DNA of 64,000 bases from Deltaproteobacteria bacterium (GTDB lineage Bacteria > Desulfobacterota > Desulfarculia > Adiutricales > Adiutricaceae): assembly GCA_031264185.1 (NCBI GenBank), contig JAISEL010000094.1, positions 61,040 through 125,039 on the forward strand, read 5' to 3'. This document shows, piece after piece, positions 63,790-64,000 of this stretch. Position numbers and translations under genes: made by a program. Each line of letters starts with the position of its first letter. Position 1 is the stretch's first letter. The notes below the pieces were generated by a model. The model had not been told where the DNA came from, did no database searches, and saw nothing but the letters and a program-made list of their open reading frames with translations.

Positions 63790-64000
63790 ATGGATAATTC
63801 GTCAAAAATTTTGGTTGAAATTCCAACGGAAAAGGGTGTTCACGTAAAATCAGCAGGCGCTAAAGGCGAGAAATACGTCTGCGAAACAAGTCGAAGTCCA
63901 TTGGCAAGGTTGACGCTGAAAGCGGCAAGATGATTCCAAATTCCAATTACTGCGCTATGTTCAGCGTCACTCCTGAGATGCCGGACATCAGCGTCTGGAG
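63790..64000 (+). pseudogene. IS1634-like transposase N-terminus, internally deleted, runs off the window
   Basis: The ATG at 63790 gives MDNSSKILVEIP and KGVHVKSAGAKGEKYV. The frame then ends early (TGA). In the next frame SIGKVDAESGKMIPNSNY appears from about 63895 and continues to the edge. IGK-x-D-x-E-x-GK-M-I-P-N is the N-terminal signature of IS1634-type transposases. About 15-20 residues between the halves appear to be missing, consistent with a small deletion and frame change. The rest lies beyond the window. Confidence 0.6.

Overview
The window looks like a piece of a Gram-negative, anaerobic, probably Desulfobacterota (Deltaproteobacteria)-type chromosome. The pointers are a heptose-7-phosphate kinase (LPS), an RND pump with adaptor, a rubredoxin / ferritin-like di-iron protein / FprA flavodiiron oxygen-reduction cluster, and a multi-domain CheA. 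No rRNA or tRNA was seen, so the taxonomic placement is an inference. Intact genes are fairly GC-rich and tightly packed. They alternate with AT-rich stretches full of broken genes and transposon debris, as expected of a genome with many recent gene losses, possibly host-associated.

Layout. 0-8 kb is a decayed accessory block: a PD-(D/E)XK/AAA gene split by an in-frame TAA, an hsdMS pair with no hsdR in view, a frameshifted neighbour, a broken IS1-type transposase and a broken small DNA-binding protein. 8-11 kb holds a DinB-fold protein, two small inverted-repeat elements and a short coiled-coil protein. 11-22 kb is housekeeping: ppx/gppA, guaB, dnaE, rfaE1, pth, then rubredoxin, ferritin-like protein, fprA and ybaK. 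22-26 kb carries a winged-helix protein followed by a large double-ATPase (AAA + HerA/FtsK-like), the best candidate for an uncharacterised system. 26.5-31 kb has an intact paralogue of the broken first gene, an MFS transporter and a flavoredoxin. 31-33 kb is a graveyard (adenine methylase remnant joined to an ISAzo13-type remnant). 33-38.5 kb is tsaE-lysC, a secreted protein, a PH-like membrane protein, a DnaJ-type co-chaperone and a GT2 enzyme. 38.5-41 kb is again debris (two inverted-repeat elements, a TnpB 3' end). 41-45 kb has an orphan HsdM, a degenerate GGDEF protein and a broken IS630. 45-51 kb is a chemotaxis-like operon. 51-55.6 kb is an RND pump. 56-62.4 kb is purE-fusA, an HD-GYP phosphodiesterase, yggS, a small Cys protein and an FMN-dependent dehydrogenase. 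The right end is another transposon/pseudogene zone.

Themes. (1) Oxygen and peroxide defence through rubredoxin, ferritin-like protein and FprA. (2) A possible cyclic-di-GMP thread: a CheA with four 24-residue MshEN-like motifs and no visible phospho-accepting histidine, a degenerate receiver, a degenerate GGDEF protein and an HD-GYP phosphodiesterase. (3) Two small non-autonomous repeat families, A (4 copies, about 91 bp) and B (2 copies, 91 and 144 bp), that share the same outermost bases ATTACC-N-CGGC and so may be moved by the same unseen transposase. (4) Repeated loss of restriction-modification functions: HsdMS without HsdR, a solitary HsdM and a dead D12-class methylase.
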